A DNA stretch of 64,000 nt. Source: Roseateles sp049532965. GTDB lineage: Bacteria > Pseudomonadota > Gammaproteobacteria > Burkholderiales > Burkholderiaceae_C. The stretch covers positions 3,534,001 to 3,598,000 of the forward strand of contig NZ_CP186694.1 of NCBI RefSeq assembly GCF_049532965.1, read 5' to 3'. Both the position numbers and the translations under genes were made by a program. Each line of letters opens with the position of its first letter. Positions within the stretch are counted from its first letter, which is position 1. Positions 28,269-36,133 of this stretch are shown in pieces. Under the pieces are notes generated by a model. That model saw nothing but the letters and a program-made list of their open reading frames with translations. It was not told the DNA's origin and did no database searches.

Positions 28269-28553
28269 TCACGGCAGCGATGCGTCATCGTCGTTGCAAA
28301 CGGTGTAGTGGCGCACCAGGAAATAGCGCTCGCGGCGTTCGCCTTCGACGATCAAGACCTGACCCTCCAACGCTTCCATCTCCGGGTCCCGGAAGGGATT
28401 GGCCCCGGCGCGCCGCAGCGTCACGCGATCGCCATCCGCCAGTGCGAGCAGCAGCGCAAGGTGTTCGCTTTTGCTGCCGGCCGCCACGCGCGCGCGCTGA
28501 AGGCGGCCCCGCAGCCGTTCGGGTGGGCCGCCGGTGTCCTGGTCAGCGGGCAT
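28269..28553 (-). CDS. Small partner protein of the caspase-like protease (unknown family)
   Basis: A 94-aa soluble protein whose ATG at 28553 lies inside the last codons of the protease gene (11-base overlap), a sign of translational coupling. The N-terminal half is basic and helical; the C-terminal half has a strand-rich block (GQVLIVEGERRERYFLVRHY). I do not recognise it. It could be an inhibitor, substrate or activator of the protease; the sequence does not say which. Confidence 0.65.
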   Translation of the reverse strand: MPADQDTGGPPERLRGRLQRARVAAGSKSEHLALLLALADGDRVTLRRAGANPFRDPEMEALEGQVLIVEGERRERYFLVRHYTVCNDDDASLP

Positions 28554-30033
28554 GCATGCGCCTCACGTGCAGCAGGCGGCCGTCCTGTTCCGTGGCGATC
28601 AAGGCGAGCAGCCGGTCGGCCACCCAGCCCTTGTAGACATGGATCGTGCGCTGGCCCGGCGCCCCGGCGATGCGATAGCTGAAGGGCTGGCAGCGGTCCG
28701 CATCGAAGCCGGACTCCTTGAGCATGGGTCGCACCGCCTCGGTGACGGCCTTGGCGGGCGGGGTGTCGGTCGCCTGCAGGCGCGGCAGCGAGCGCGCGAG
28801 GTTGCGTCCGTCCCGCTCCAGGCGTTCACGCCGCAGGCCTCGCACGCCCCGGTCCTCGACGGTCGCGAAGGCCTTCTTGAACGCCTTCGTCCGCGACAAC
28901 GCGTGCGACGCACCCGACACCGGCTGCAGCGACGGATCGCCCAACAGGTAGAACTGGCCCAGCGTCTTGAGGTCCATCGGATCGAGGTGGGTGCGCTCGC
29001 CGGCGAATTTCTGCCTCGCCTCCAGCAACGCCCGCCCCAGCGAGGCGCCGGCCAGCACGCGCTGCAGGAAGTACTGGCAGATCAGGTCCGCGGAGCCATT
29101 GCCATCGCTGGGGCCATAGGCCACCGTCGTGCTGCCCAGGAAGGCACACGCGCCGTCGGCGAGGTAGCGCAGCGCGATCGGCCAGTCCCCGTCAGCCCTC
29201 GCCGGATCGAAGAGCTGCGCGCCGTAGCAGCATTCCGCCGCGACGACGGTGCCCGCGCTGACGCGGTCGCGCAGCAGCGCCGAGCGCATCGCGACCGGGA
29301 AGTCCTCGCCGCGCTGGCCGTAGAACTCGGGCATGTCCTCGGCGCCATGGCAGTTGATGAAGTGCATCCGCGGGGCGAGGTCCGCCTTGTTCCACTTCGG
29401 CCCCTGCGGCGGGGACAGCCGCATCTGGTCCGCATGCCCGAAGGTGTTGGTGAGGCTCAGGCGGGTGGATCCCTGCCAGACCTCGGCCGACAGGCCGAAG
29501 CTCTCCATGAAGGCGTCGCGGGGCAGGCAACGGTGGCGGGCGGCGGCGCGGATCAGTTGCAGCAGCAGGTCCGGCTTCGCGGCACCGGGCAGGTCGGGCA
29601 GCCGTCCGACGACGCGCGTGGGGCCGAGGAAGCGGTTCGGGTCGGTCGAGTAGGCGCCCTCGCAGGCATAAGGCAGGTCGCTGGGCACGACCGTGTCGGT
29701 GTCGCCGAGCTCGCCGCCATGCGCCGGATTCTTCAGCGGCACCATCGGCAGCACATCGGGCCCGCCCAGCAGCAGCAGGTAATGCGGCGAGCGCGCCGCA
29801 GCCAGCGCGTCGATGGCGGCTTTCAGCGATTTCGCATCGGGTCGCGCGGGAACCGCCGCAGCGCCGTAGGGTTTCATCGCCGACGCCAGGTCCACCGCCA
29901 CGACCAGCGTGTCGACGCCCCGCCGCTTGTCCGCCGCCGTGAGCGCCTTGAGCGCCGCGTCGATCCTTGCCAGCGCCGCGGCGCCGTACTTGGCGCGCAA
30001 CGCGCCCCGGTGAACGATGACCAGCTTGTCCAT
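28543..30033 (-). CDS. C25 (gingipain-like) caspase-fold cysteine peptidase
   Basis: A 496-aa protein with the clan CD layout. An early strand block LLLLGGPDVLPMVPL (86-100) is followed by SDLPYACEGAYSTDP and VVGRLPD. The candidate catalytic His229 lies in HFINCHGAED. The candidate catalytic Cys is 268 or 269 in VVAAECCYGAQ. C25 peptidases cut after Arg or Lys. There is no signal peptide, so it should act in the cytoplasm, unlike secreted gingipains. Start ATG 30033 follows GGGAG. Residues 375-496 form an extra Arg/Lys-rich C-terminal region. Divergent from the 178-aa gene; the small partner gene follows. Confidence 0.75.
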   Translation of the reverse strand: MDKLVIVHRGALRAKYGAAALARIDAALKALTAADKRRGVDTLVVAVDLASAMKPYGAAAVPARPDAKSLKAAIDALAAARSPHYLLLLGGPDVLPMVPLKNPAHGGELGDTDTVVPSDLPYACEGAYSTDPNRFLGPTRVVGRLPDLPGAAKPDLLLQLIRAAARHRCLPRDAFMESFGLSAEVWQGSTRLSLTNTFGHADQMRLSPPQGPKWNKADLAPRMHFINCHGAEDMPEFYGQRGEDFPVAMRSALLRDRVSAGTVVAAECCYGAQLFDPARADGDWPIALRYLADGACAFLGSTTVAYGPSDGNGSADLICQYFLQRVLAGASLGRALLEARQKFAGERTHLDPMDLKTLGQFYLLGDPSLQPVSGASHALSRTKAFKKAFATVEDRGVRGLRRERLERDGRNLARSLPRLQATDTPPAKAVTEAVRPMLKESGFDADRCQPFSYRIAGAPGQRTIHVYKGWVADRLLALIATEQDGRLLHVRRMHAR

Positions 30034-30187
30034 GCGTGCTTCTCCCTTGTGCCCCGCCCGCTGGCGGGGGTCCCTGTCAGTGGGCCATCGTAGGCAGGGA
30101 CGCTGCGTGCGGCAATGCACAAGCTGGGGAGGGCGACATCGCGCTGTCATCAAGCCTGCATGTCGGCTCCGCAACATCCGGCCCGCC

Positions 30188-30724
30188 ATGCAAACTTCCG
30201 TTACACCTCCCCGCAAGACCGACCTGGCGCGTCACCTGCTGGCGCAAGGTCAACGTCAGTTGCCGGCCAAGCTGCGCGCCCTGCTGATCACGGTCGACGG
30301 CAAGCGCGACGTCGACGAACTGCGCCAATTGGGCCGCGACCTGGGCCTGGGCGACGACGGCCTGACGCAGCTCGTCGAGCAAGGACTGGTCGAACTGCCC
30401 CGGATCGCGGCGCCCAGCGAGGCGATGTCCAACACCCGGGCCGTGCAGGAGCGCGCGAAACGGCTGGTCGCCGCGAAGTTCTTCGCGCTGGATCTGGTCA
30501 CGCGCATGCTGGCCGGCCGCGAGGGGGAGCTCCGGGACCTCGCGCGGCAGGCCGACACGGAGAGCCGCTTCATGGCCTGGGTCGACCAGTGCTGCGAACG
30601 CATCGAGGCGCAGTCCGACGCCGAGCGCGCGGCCAAGTTCCGGGCCAGCGTGGTGACAACGCTGGCCGGAGAGCGCACCACTGATCGCTTCGGCGCGAGC
30701 GCGGGCCAGGGTGTGGGCCGCTGA
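30188..30724 (+). CDS. Hypothetical protein, 178 aa
   Basis: A soluble protein. Residues 15-75 look like a small winged-helix-like or helical domain (LRALLITVDGKRDVDELRQL, then LGDDGLTQLVEQGLVELP), of the kind seen in proteins with PilZ- or Roc-type N-terminal domains. Residues 90-178 are helical. Family not recognised. Its start is 154 bases from the divergent protease start, so the two may share a control region. It ends 123 bases before the retron operon. Confidence 0.55.
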   Translation: MQTSVTPPRKTDLARHLLAQGQRQLPAKLRALLITVDGKRDVDELRQLGRDLGLGDDGLTQLVEQGLVELPRIAAPSEAMSNTRAVQERAKRLVAAKFFALDLVTRMLAGREGELRDLARQADTESRFMAWVDQCCERIEAQSDAERAAKFRASVVTTLAGERTTDRFGASAGQGVGR

Positions 30725-30847
30725 CCCTGCCCGGGCCGGCCCCCCGTCGTCAAGGCCTGCCCCCAGTGCGCGCGCGTTCACCATCGACCAGGGACACCCG
30801 CCCCGCCCGCCGCCCCCTAGAATCGGCCGCCGCAGGGGGGAGACATC

Positions 30848-33800
30848 TTGAGGAAGATCGCATCCGCGACGCTGACGCGCGTTCACCCGCGCGAGCGGCG
30901 CTGCACGGTGGAGCTCATCGAGCTCGACCTGCCCGCGGGCCGGGATCCATCGGCCCGCTACATCGTCACGGTCCGCCAGGACGAGGGCGAATCGTCGCTG
31001 ACGGCGACGCCGTGTCCGCTCGCCGAGGCTGAACGCCGCGCGCTCGACTTCCTCCGCCGGCGCCTCGCGGCCGGTGAGACGCTGCTGCGCCGGGACGGCT
31101 TCGATGCGCTCGGCGTGGACGCCGCCCTGGCGCCCGCTACGTCGCCCGCCACGTCGTCAGACCGCCCGGCCACGCCGCCGACGCCCGCCGGGCCGGTGCC
31201 GCCCCGCATCGCCGCGCTCGTGGCCCGCTTCGAGCCTGCGCGCTGGAAGCTCGAACCCGAGGACCGACGCGCACGCGCCGCCTGGCGGGTCGCCGAATGC
31301 AGCGATCGCAGCGAGGCGAATCCGGCGGCGCAGCGCGCGCTGCGCGGACTGGTGCCGCGCCTGGTCGACCTGCTCGAGACGGGCAGCGATCTGCTGGACC
31401 TGTGCCTCGCCGCCGCCATCGGCCGGCTCGGCGATCCCGGCGCGGCCGAGGCGATGCAGGTGCTCTCCGAGCGCGGACGCAGCCCCGCCACGCGGCGCTT
31501 CGCCCATCAGGCCCATCTGATGCTACTGCCGCCGGAGGACCTTGCCGCCCGTGCCGAGCTGCTGGCGAGCCAGTGGTCGGCCGAACTGGCGCTGGACCTG
31601 AACGGCCCGGCGCTGGTGCTGGCGCTGCTGGATTCGCTCGAAGCCCGCCGGCTCGACTGGCCCGACCTGCTGCAGGACTGGTACGACATCGCGCTCGCCC
31701 GCCCGGCGGTGCGCGCGCGGGTGCTCTCCCTGCTGCGCGCGCTCCCCGTGCAGGCCGAAGCCTTCCAGGCGATGCGCTACGTCTACAAGGCCGCCGAGCT
31801 GCGCCGCGATGCCGAGGTCGTCGGCCTGCTGCATGCGCGCTTCGAGAACACCCGCGCCGCCAAGGGCGCGCTGACGACCCGCCACTACCTCAACCCCGAG
31901 AACGGCGAGTGGATCGTCCGCAGCGCCGGCAGCAAGCGCAAGCCGGCCCGCGCGTACGGGCGGCTGACGCGCGAGTACCTGCGGCTGCGCGCGCTGCGCC
32001 AGGTGCGCCGCCTCGCAGCGATCGAGCATCCGCACGCGCCCGAACTGGCCGTGGAACTGCTGCTGGGCCTGCGCGATGACGAGGTGCCGCCCGCCGCCGC
32101 GGAAACCCACGGCCAATTTGCCGGCTCGCGCTGGGTGACCACGCTGCGGCACTATCCGGCTGGCGGTCACTGGCTGCTCGTCGCCCGGCTGCTGCTGGCC
32201 GCGCTGCCGGGGCGCGGGGACCAGGGCGGCCGGTCCAAACGGGTCTGGACCGCCGAACCGATCGACGTGAGCCGCGCGCTGCCGGCCCGCGCCGAAGGAC
32301 TGCGGCCGATGTGGGACGCCCATCCAGAAGCGCTGCTGCGCCTGGCGATGGACAGCCGCAGTGCGCTGGTGCAGGCCGTCGTCGCACGTGCGCTGCAGGA
32401 CCATGCCGGCTTCATGCGCGAGCAGCCGCCCGCGGTGCTTGAGCGCTTGCTCCGCAGCCCGTATGCGCCAGCGGCGGAGACCGGTTTCACCGCTGCACGC
32501 GCCCACTTGGAAGGCGCCACCCCGGCGGACCAGGTGCCATGGCTGAAGTTGATGGCGTCGAGCGCACATGCGGGCGCGCGGGACTTTGCGTTGCTGCACA
32601 TCGCATCGGATCCCGCCACCTTCGCGACTTTTCCCGATCTGATCGTCTCGCTGCTGCTCAGCGGGCAAGAACGCGCACGCAAGCAAGGCCACGGCCTGGC
32701 CTTGCTGGCCGTGCCCGCGACGCTGCTTCCCGAACTGCCGCCCGCCCTGCTCGCCGCCGATGCCAACGATCCTGGCCTGAACGAGGGCGTCGCGCTCATC
32801 GAGCAGTTGCTCTCCGGCCCGCTGGCCAAGGCCGCCGCCCAGGCGGTGCTGCCACAACTGGGCGCCCTGCTGCCGTTGCTCGATCACCCGGCGGTCGCCA
32901 TCGTGCAGGTCGGCATCACCTGGCTGCTGTTGGATCCGGCCGGCGTCACGCTGCTGCCGCCAGCGCTGATGACGCGCCTGCTCGCCGCCGACGACCCCGC
33001 CCGCCGCGCTGGCGGCGTGCGCCTCCTTGCCGCGCTGTCCGACGACACGTTGCGCCGGCAGGTCGAGTTGATCGGTGATCTCGCGACGCACGGCCACGCC
33101 GGCATCCGTCAGGCCATCGGTCCTGCGCTGCTGCGGGTCGCACGGGACGATGCCGAGTTCGCCCGCGCCCTGGCCGATCGCCTGCATCGCTCGCTCTTCC
33201 ATGCCGAACCGGGGGATGGCGCGCACGCCGATGCGCTGGGCTGGCTGACGCAGGGCCTGGCCGCGCACGCGCCAGCGCGCGATCCCTCCGGCACCTGGCG
33301 GGCGCTGCAGGCGCGCAGCACCGGCGCACAGCGCTACGGCGCCTGGGCGATCGCATCGCTCGCACCGGCCGATTTCACGCTGCGCCAACTGGCCACGCTT
33401 GTCCGCCATGCCGACGTCTCGGTCCGCCAGTGGGCGATGAAGGCGCTCGACGCGCGGCTGGCGGCGGTGCCGTCGCACGAGGACGCCGAGCAACTGTTGC
33501 CGCTGGCCGATGCGACCTTCGACGACGCGATCGCCTACACCCGCACACTCTTCGGCGAGCGGCTGCCCGACGAGTCGCTCGACGTCGCGCTGCTGATCAC
33601 CTGGGTGGACCATCCGCAGCCGTGGGTGCAGGCCCTGGGCCGCGCCCGGCTGGTGCGCCGCATGAGCGCCGCCGACGCCTCGCTGTGCCTGACACGGCTG
33701 AGCCAGCATCCCGGCACGCAGGTGCAGCTCTTCGTCACGCAATGGCTGCTCGAGCTGCCCACCGACGACCCGGTCCGGCTCGCGCAGCAGTTGCGCGCAT

Positions 33801-34084
33801 TGAAGCCCTACTTCCTGACGGTGCTGAGCCAGGTCCATCGCGGCCGCGCGGCGAAGTCGCGCATCACGGCGTTCCTGCGCGAACAGACCGGTGCGGCGGA
33901 AACCGCCGAGGTCGTGGCCGAGATCTTCGCGCGACAGGTCGTGACCGCCAGCCTCACCGACAAGCCGCAGTACATCGCCGGCCTGCGCGACATCGCCGCG
34001 AAGCACCCGGGCATCGGGCTGCCTTTCCTCCAGTGGAAGCAGCCTTCCGCGCCATCGGCGCCCTCCTCGGCCAACGCCGCCTGA
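30848..34084 (+). CDS. Retron-associated HEAT/ARM-repeat protein
   Basis: A 1078-aa protein made mostly of short helical repeats (HEAT/ARM type) from about residue 110 to the C-terminus, rich in Leu/Ala/Arg (for example PEAMQVL-like and VRQWAMKALDARL units). The first 90 residues may be a degenerate WGR-like domain (ELIELDLPAG, then RYIVTVRQDEG). The start is a TTG at 30848 with a strong GGGGGGAG site seven bases before it; a TAGAAT -10-like box lies at 30818-30823. First gene of the HEAT, SWIM, RNA, RT unit. As I recall, HEAT/ARM plus SWIM proteins mark type XIII retrons. The effector mechanism is unknown. Confidence 0.8.
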   Translation: MRKIASATLTRVHPRERRCTVELIELDLPAGRDPSARYIVTVRQDEGESSLTATPCPLAEAERRALDFLRRRLAAGETLLRRDGFDALGVDAALAPATSPATSSDRPATPPTPAGPVPPRIAALVARFEPARWKLEPEDRRARAAWRVAECSDRSEANPAAQRALRGLVPRLVDLLETGSDLLDLCLAAAIGRLGDPGAAEAMQVLSERGRSPATRRFAHQAHLMLLPPEDLAARAELLASQWSAELALDLNGPALVLALLDSLEARRLDWPDLLQDWYDIALARPAVRARVLSLLRALPVQAEAFQAMRYVYKAAELRRDAEVVGLLHARFENTRAAKGALTTRHYLNPENGEWIVRSAGSKRKPARAYGRLTREYLRLRALRQVRRLAAIEHPHAPELAVELLLGLRDDEVPPAAAETHGQFAGSRWVTTLRHYPAGGHWLLVARLLLAALPGRGDQGGRSKRVWTAEPIDVSRALPARAEGLRPMWDAHPEALLRLAMDSRSALVQAVVARALQDHAGFMREQPPAVLERLLRSPYAPAAETGFTAARAHLEGATPADQVPWLKLMASSAHAGARDFALLHIASDPATFATFPDLIVSLLLSGQERARKQGHGLALLAVPATLLPELPPALLAADANDPGLNEGVALIEQLLSGPLAKAAAQAVLPQLGALLPLLDHPAVAIVQVGITWLLLDPAGVTLLPPALMTRLLAADDPARRAGGVRLLAALSDDTLRRQVELIGDLATHGHAGIRQAIGPALLRVARDDAEFARALADRLHRSLFHAEPGDGAHADALGWLTQGLAAHAPARDPSGTWRALQARSTGAQRYGAWAIASLAPADFTLRQLATLVRHADVSVRQWAMKALDARLAAVPSHEDAEQLLPLADATFDDAIAYTRTLFGERLPDESLDVALLITWVDHPQPWVQALGRARLVRRMSAADASLCLTRLSQHPGTQVQLFVTQWLLELPTDDPVRLAQQLRALKPYFLTVLSQVHRGRAAKSRITAFLREQTGAAETAEVVAEIFARQVVTASLTDKPQYIAGLRDIAAKHPGIGLPFLQWKQPSAPSAPSSANAA

Positions 34085-34089
34085 CGACG

Positions 34090-35811
34090 ATGCAGTTCCG
34101 CTACAAGTACTACGGCAGCACGACCGTCGATGACACCGCGGCGTCGCAATCCTTCAGCTTCGCACCCGACACGCTACGCCCCCCGATGGCCTTCGACGGC
34201 GCATTGCGGCGCGACTCGCATGCGCACCTCGCGTTCCGGGAGGCGCTGTCCGCGTTGCATTCGGTCGTCGTCAGCGACCTGCGCTATCGGGGGCGCGACA
34301 AGTCCGCCTACCGCGCCTGGCTCGAGGAGAACGAACAGTCGCTGCTCGCGCGCTTCATGTCCCAATCGGCGGCGTTGAAGCAGGAGGCAAATGCGCTGAA
34401 CGAAGAACTGCGCGCGCTGCGCGGCCGCAAGGTCCGGCTGCTGGAGCCCTTCTATCGCGCGCAGCGGGACTACTTCAGCTGGCTGTTCGTGAACAACCGG
34501 GACGCCTGGTATGTGCTGGACCCGGTGATCACGGTGCATCCGGATCGCCTGCTGTTCGAGGCCTTCAGCCAGGACGAGTCGACCTACTGCGCCGTCAGCG
34601 TGCGGCACGACGTCTTCGACGGCGGCGGCGAGCGGGTCTGCGGCACGACCAACATCGACTACTCGGCCAGCCTGTACGACGAGTTCCAGAAGATCCGCGA
34701 CTACAAGACCACGCGGCTGCGGGTCGATCCCGCCGGATTCAGCGTCGCGACCGGCGACGACCCCGAGTTCCGCGAGGAGAAGATCGAGCTGCCCGACAGC
34801 TGGGTGCGGGGCTTCCTGCAGGTGTCGTCGGCGATGACGCTGCCCGCGACAGTCGTCGAACTGCATCCGATGGACCTGCACAACCTGTGCGCCGCGCTGC
34901 GCCAGCGCAAGGAGCGCGCCGGGCCGCGCTCGCTGCGCTTCGAGCTGTCGCCGAATGGCCCGGCCCGCCTGGTGCTGGAGCCCTGGAACCTCGCACTGAC
35001 CGCGCGCCGCAGCGCGGTCCTTGGCGCACCGCTGACCGAGCCGCGCACCATCCGCGTCTGGGGCCGCCGCCGGCTGCTGACGCTGGAGCGCCTGATCGCG
35101 CTGGCCACCCGCGTGCGCGTTCACCTGCTCGGCAGCGGCATGCCGAGCTTCTGGGTCATCGACCTGGACGACATCACCGTCACGCTGGGGCTCTCCGGGT
35201 GGACGGCCAACGACTGGTCCGCAGCCGGCCGCTTCGACCTGCTGCAGCCGCGCCACGATGTCAGCGATGCCACGAAGCTCGCCGTCGCCAGCGCCCTGCA
35301 GGCGCAATGGATGGCGGCCTCGACGGACCTGGCGGCGCGCACGCAGTTGCCCAAGGCCGATGTCGATGCGGCGCTCGGGCTCTGGATCCAGGCCGGCCGC
35401 GCGGTGTACGACCTGCCCACCGGCCGCTACGCGTGGCGCGAGCTCGCGCGGGAGCCGCTGCCCATGGAGACGCTGCGCTTCGCGAGTCCGGAAGAACAGG
35501 CGGCGCTGGCGCTGGTCCACGAGCGCCGCGTCACGCTGCGCGACATCGTGACGCAAGGCGAGCGGTGGGTCATCGAAGGCCAGGTCCGGCTCCCGGACCG
35601 CAGCGTCGCACCCCGGCTCGTCCTGAACGCCGACCAGCAACTGGTCGATGGGCACTGCGACTGCAACTTCCATCGCCAGAACCGGCTCAGGCGCGGTCCA
35701 TGCGCCCACATGCTGGCGCTGCGCCAGGTGGCGCAGCCCCGCCTGGCCGCGATGCCGCCGGCCAACGGCACCGCCGAGGCAACACCTGGCACTACCACGG
35801 AGGCCGCATGA
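34090..35811 (+). CDS. Retron-associated SWIM zinc-finger protein
   Basis: A 573-aa protein starting five bases after the HEAT-repeat stop, so probably coupled to it. The C-terminus has a SWIM motif around residues 523-540: CDC then, 12 residues later, CAH (GHCDCNFHRQNRL, RRGPCAHML). SWIM fingers bind DNA or proteins. A winged-helix-like region may precede it (residues 430-510). The N-terminal half has no domain I recognise; a helical stretch occurs around 80-120. Position and partners match the WH-SWIM component reported for HEAT/SWIM retrons, from memory. Confidence 0.8.
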   Translation: MQFRYKYYGSTTVDDTAASQSFSFAPDTLRPPMAFDGALRRDSHAHLAFREALSALHSVVVSDLRYRGRDKSAYRAWLEENEQSLLARFMSQSAALKQEANALNEELRALRGRKVRLLEPFYRAQRDYFSWLFVNNRDAWYVLDPVITVHPDRLLFEAFSQDESTYCAVSVRHDVFDGGGERVCGTTNIDYSASLYDEFQKIRDYKTTRLRVDPAGFSVATGDDPEFREEKIELPDSWVRGFLQVSSAMTLPATVVELHPMDLHNLCAALRQRKERAGPRSLRFELSPNGPARLVLEPWNLALTARRSAVLGAPLTEPRTIRVWGRRRLLTLERLIALATRVRVHLLGSGMPSFWVIDLDDITVTLGLSGWTANDWSAAGRFDLLQPRHDVSDATKLAVASALQAQWMAASTDLAARTQLPKADVDAALGLWIQAGRAVYDLPTGRYAWRELAREPLPMETLRFASPEEQAALALVHERRVTLRDIVTQGERWVIEGQVRLPDRSVAPRLVLNADQQLVDGHCDCNFHRQNRLRRGPCAHMLALRQVAQPRLAAMPPANGTAEATPGTTTEAA

Positions 35812-35836
35812 CGTCGGCTGGGGTTAAACTGATTTC

Positions 35837-35849
35837 GAGTGCAGCGCGC
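35837..35849 (+). repeat. Retron a1 arm
   Basis: GAGTGCAGCGCGC, exact reverse complement of the a2 arm at 36053-36065. Pairing of a1 with a2 closes the msr-msd RNA and primes reverse transcription in known retrons. Confidence 0.88.
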
Positions 35850-35928
35850 AGGCTCTTGCAACCCGGGCGGTGTTTCGCCGTCCTTGCCACCTGCCGTTCC
35901 ATGCGTCACGGGCGCCGTCTTCACTGTG

Positions 35929-36000
35929 CCGCGCAGTCCTACCGTCGCAGATTCCAATGGGGCTTCCCTGAAGCGAATCGTGCGACGGTAGGACGCGCGG
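35929..36000 (+). other. Long msd-type hairpin of the retron RNA
   Basis: Arms 35929-35949 and 35981-36000 pair over 20 bp (14 + 6) with one bulged A at 35935. The stem goes on with GATTC/GAATC (35950-35954 / 35975-35979) and GCTTC/GAAGC (35962-35966 / 35970-35974) to a 3-base loop. This is the stem expected to be copied into the msDNA. Confidence 0.85.
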
Positions 36001-36052
36001 CGTCGAGTGGACAGCGCCCGTCCCTCAAGCCTTCCAGGCTCTTCGACGAGAA

Positions 36053-36065
36053 GCGCGCTGCACTC
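36053..36065 (+). repeat. Retron a2 arm
   Basis: GCGCGCTGCACTC, exact reverse complement of a1 at 35837-35849; 3' boundary of the retron RNA. Confidence 0.88.
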
Positions 36066-36133
36066 CCCTTCTTCTCCGGCCGCCCGCGATCAATGACGCG
36101 AACCGCGCTGGCACTGCCCGACGGAGGCGCCGC

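Larger units (their letters stand above)
35837..36065 (+). ncRNA. Retron msr-msd non-coding RNA
   Basis: The 322-base gap between the SWIM and RT genes is a structured RNA. The ends are a perfect 13-base inverted repeat: a1 35837-35849 and a2 36053-36065. Right after a1 comes AGGC (candidate branching G at 35851 or 35852). A 6-bp hairpin at 35865-35883 has the loop TGTTTCG, like the UUU-loop hairpin of the msr in Retron-Eco1. A long hairpin at 35929-36000 is the msd candidate. Smaller stems lie at 36001-36048. It ends 68 bases before the RT start. Known retrons place msr-msd just upstream of the RT. Confidence 0.88.

Noticed and set aside
31523..34006. An 827-codon minus-strand frame opposite the HEAT-repeat gene
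   Set aside because: Gln/Arg/His-rich shadow frame; the plus strand has a strong ribosome site, repeats and operon context.
35427..35957. A 176-codon minus-strand frame reaching into the retron RNA region
   Set aside because: It overlaps the SWIM gene in antisense and has no protein-like features; the gap is better explained as structured RNA.
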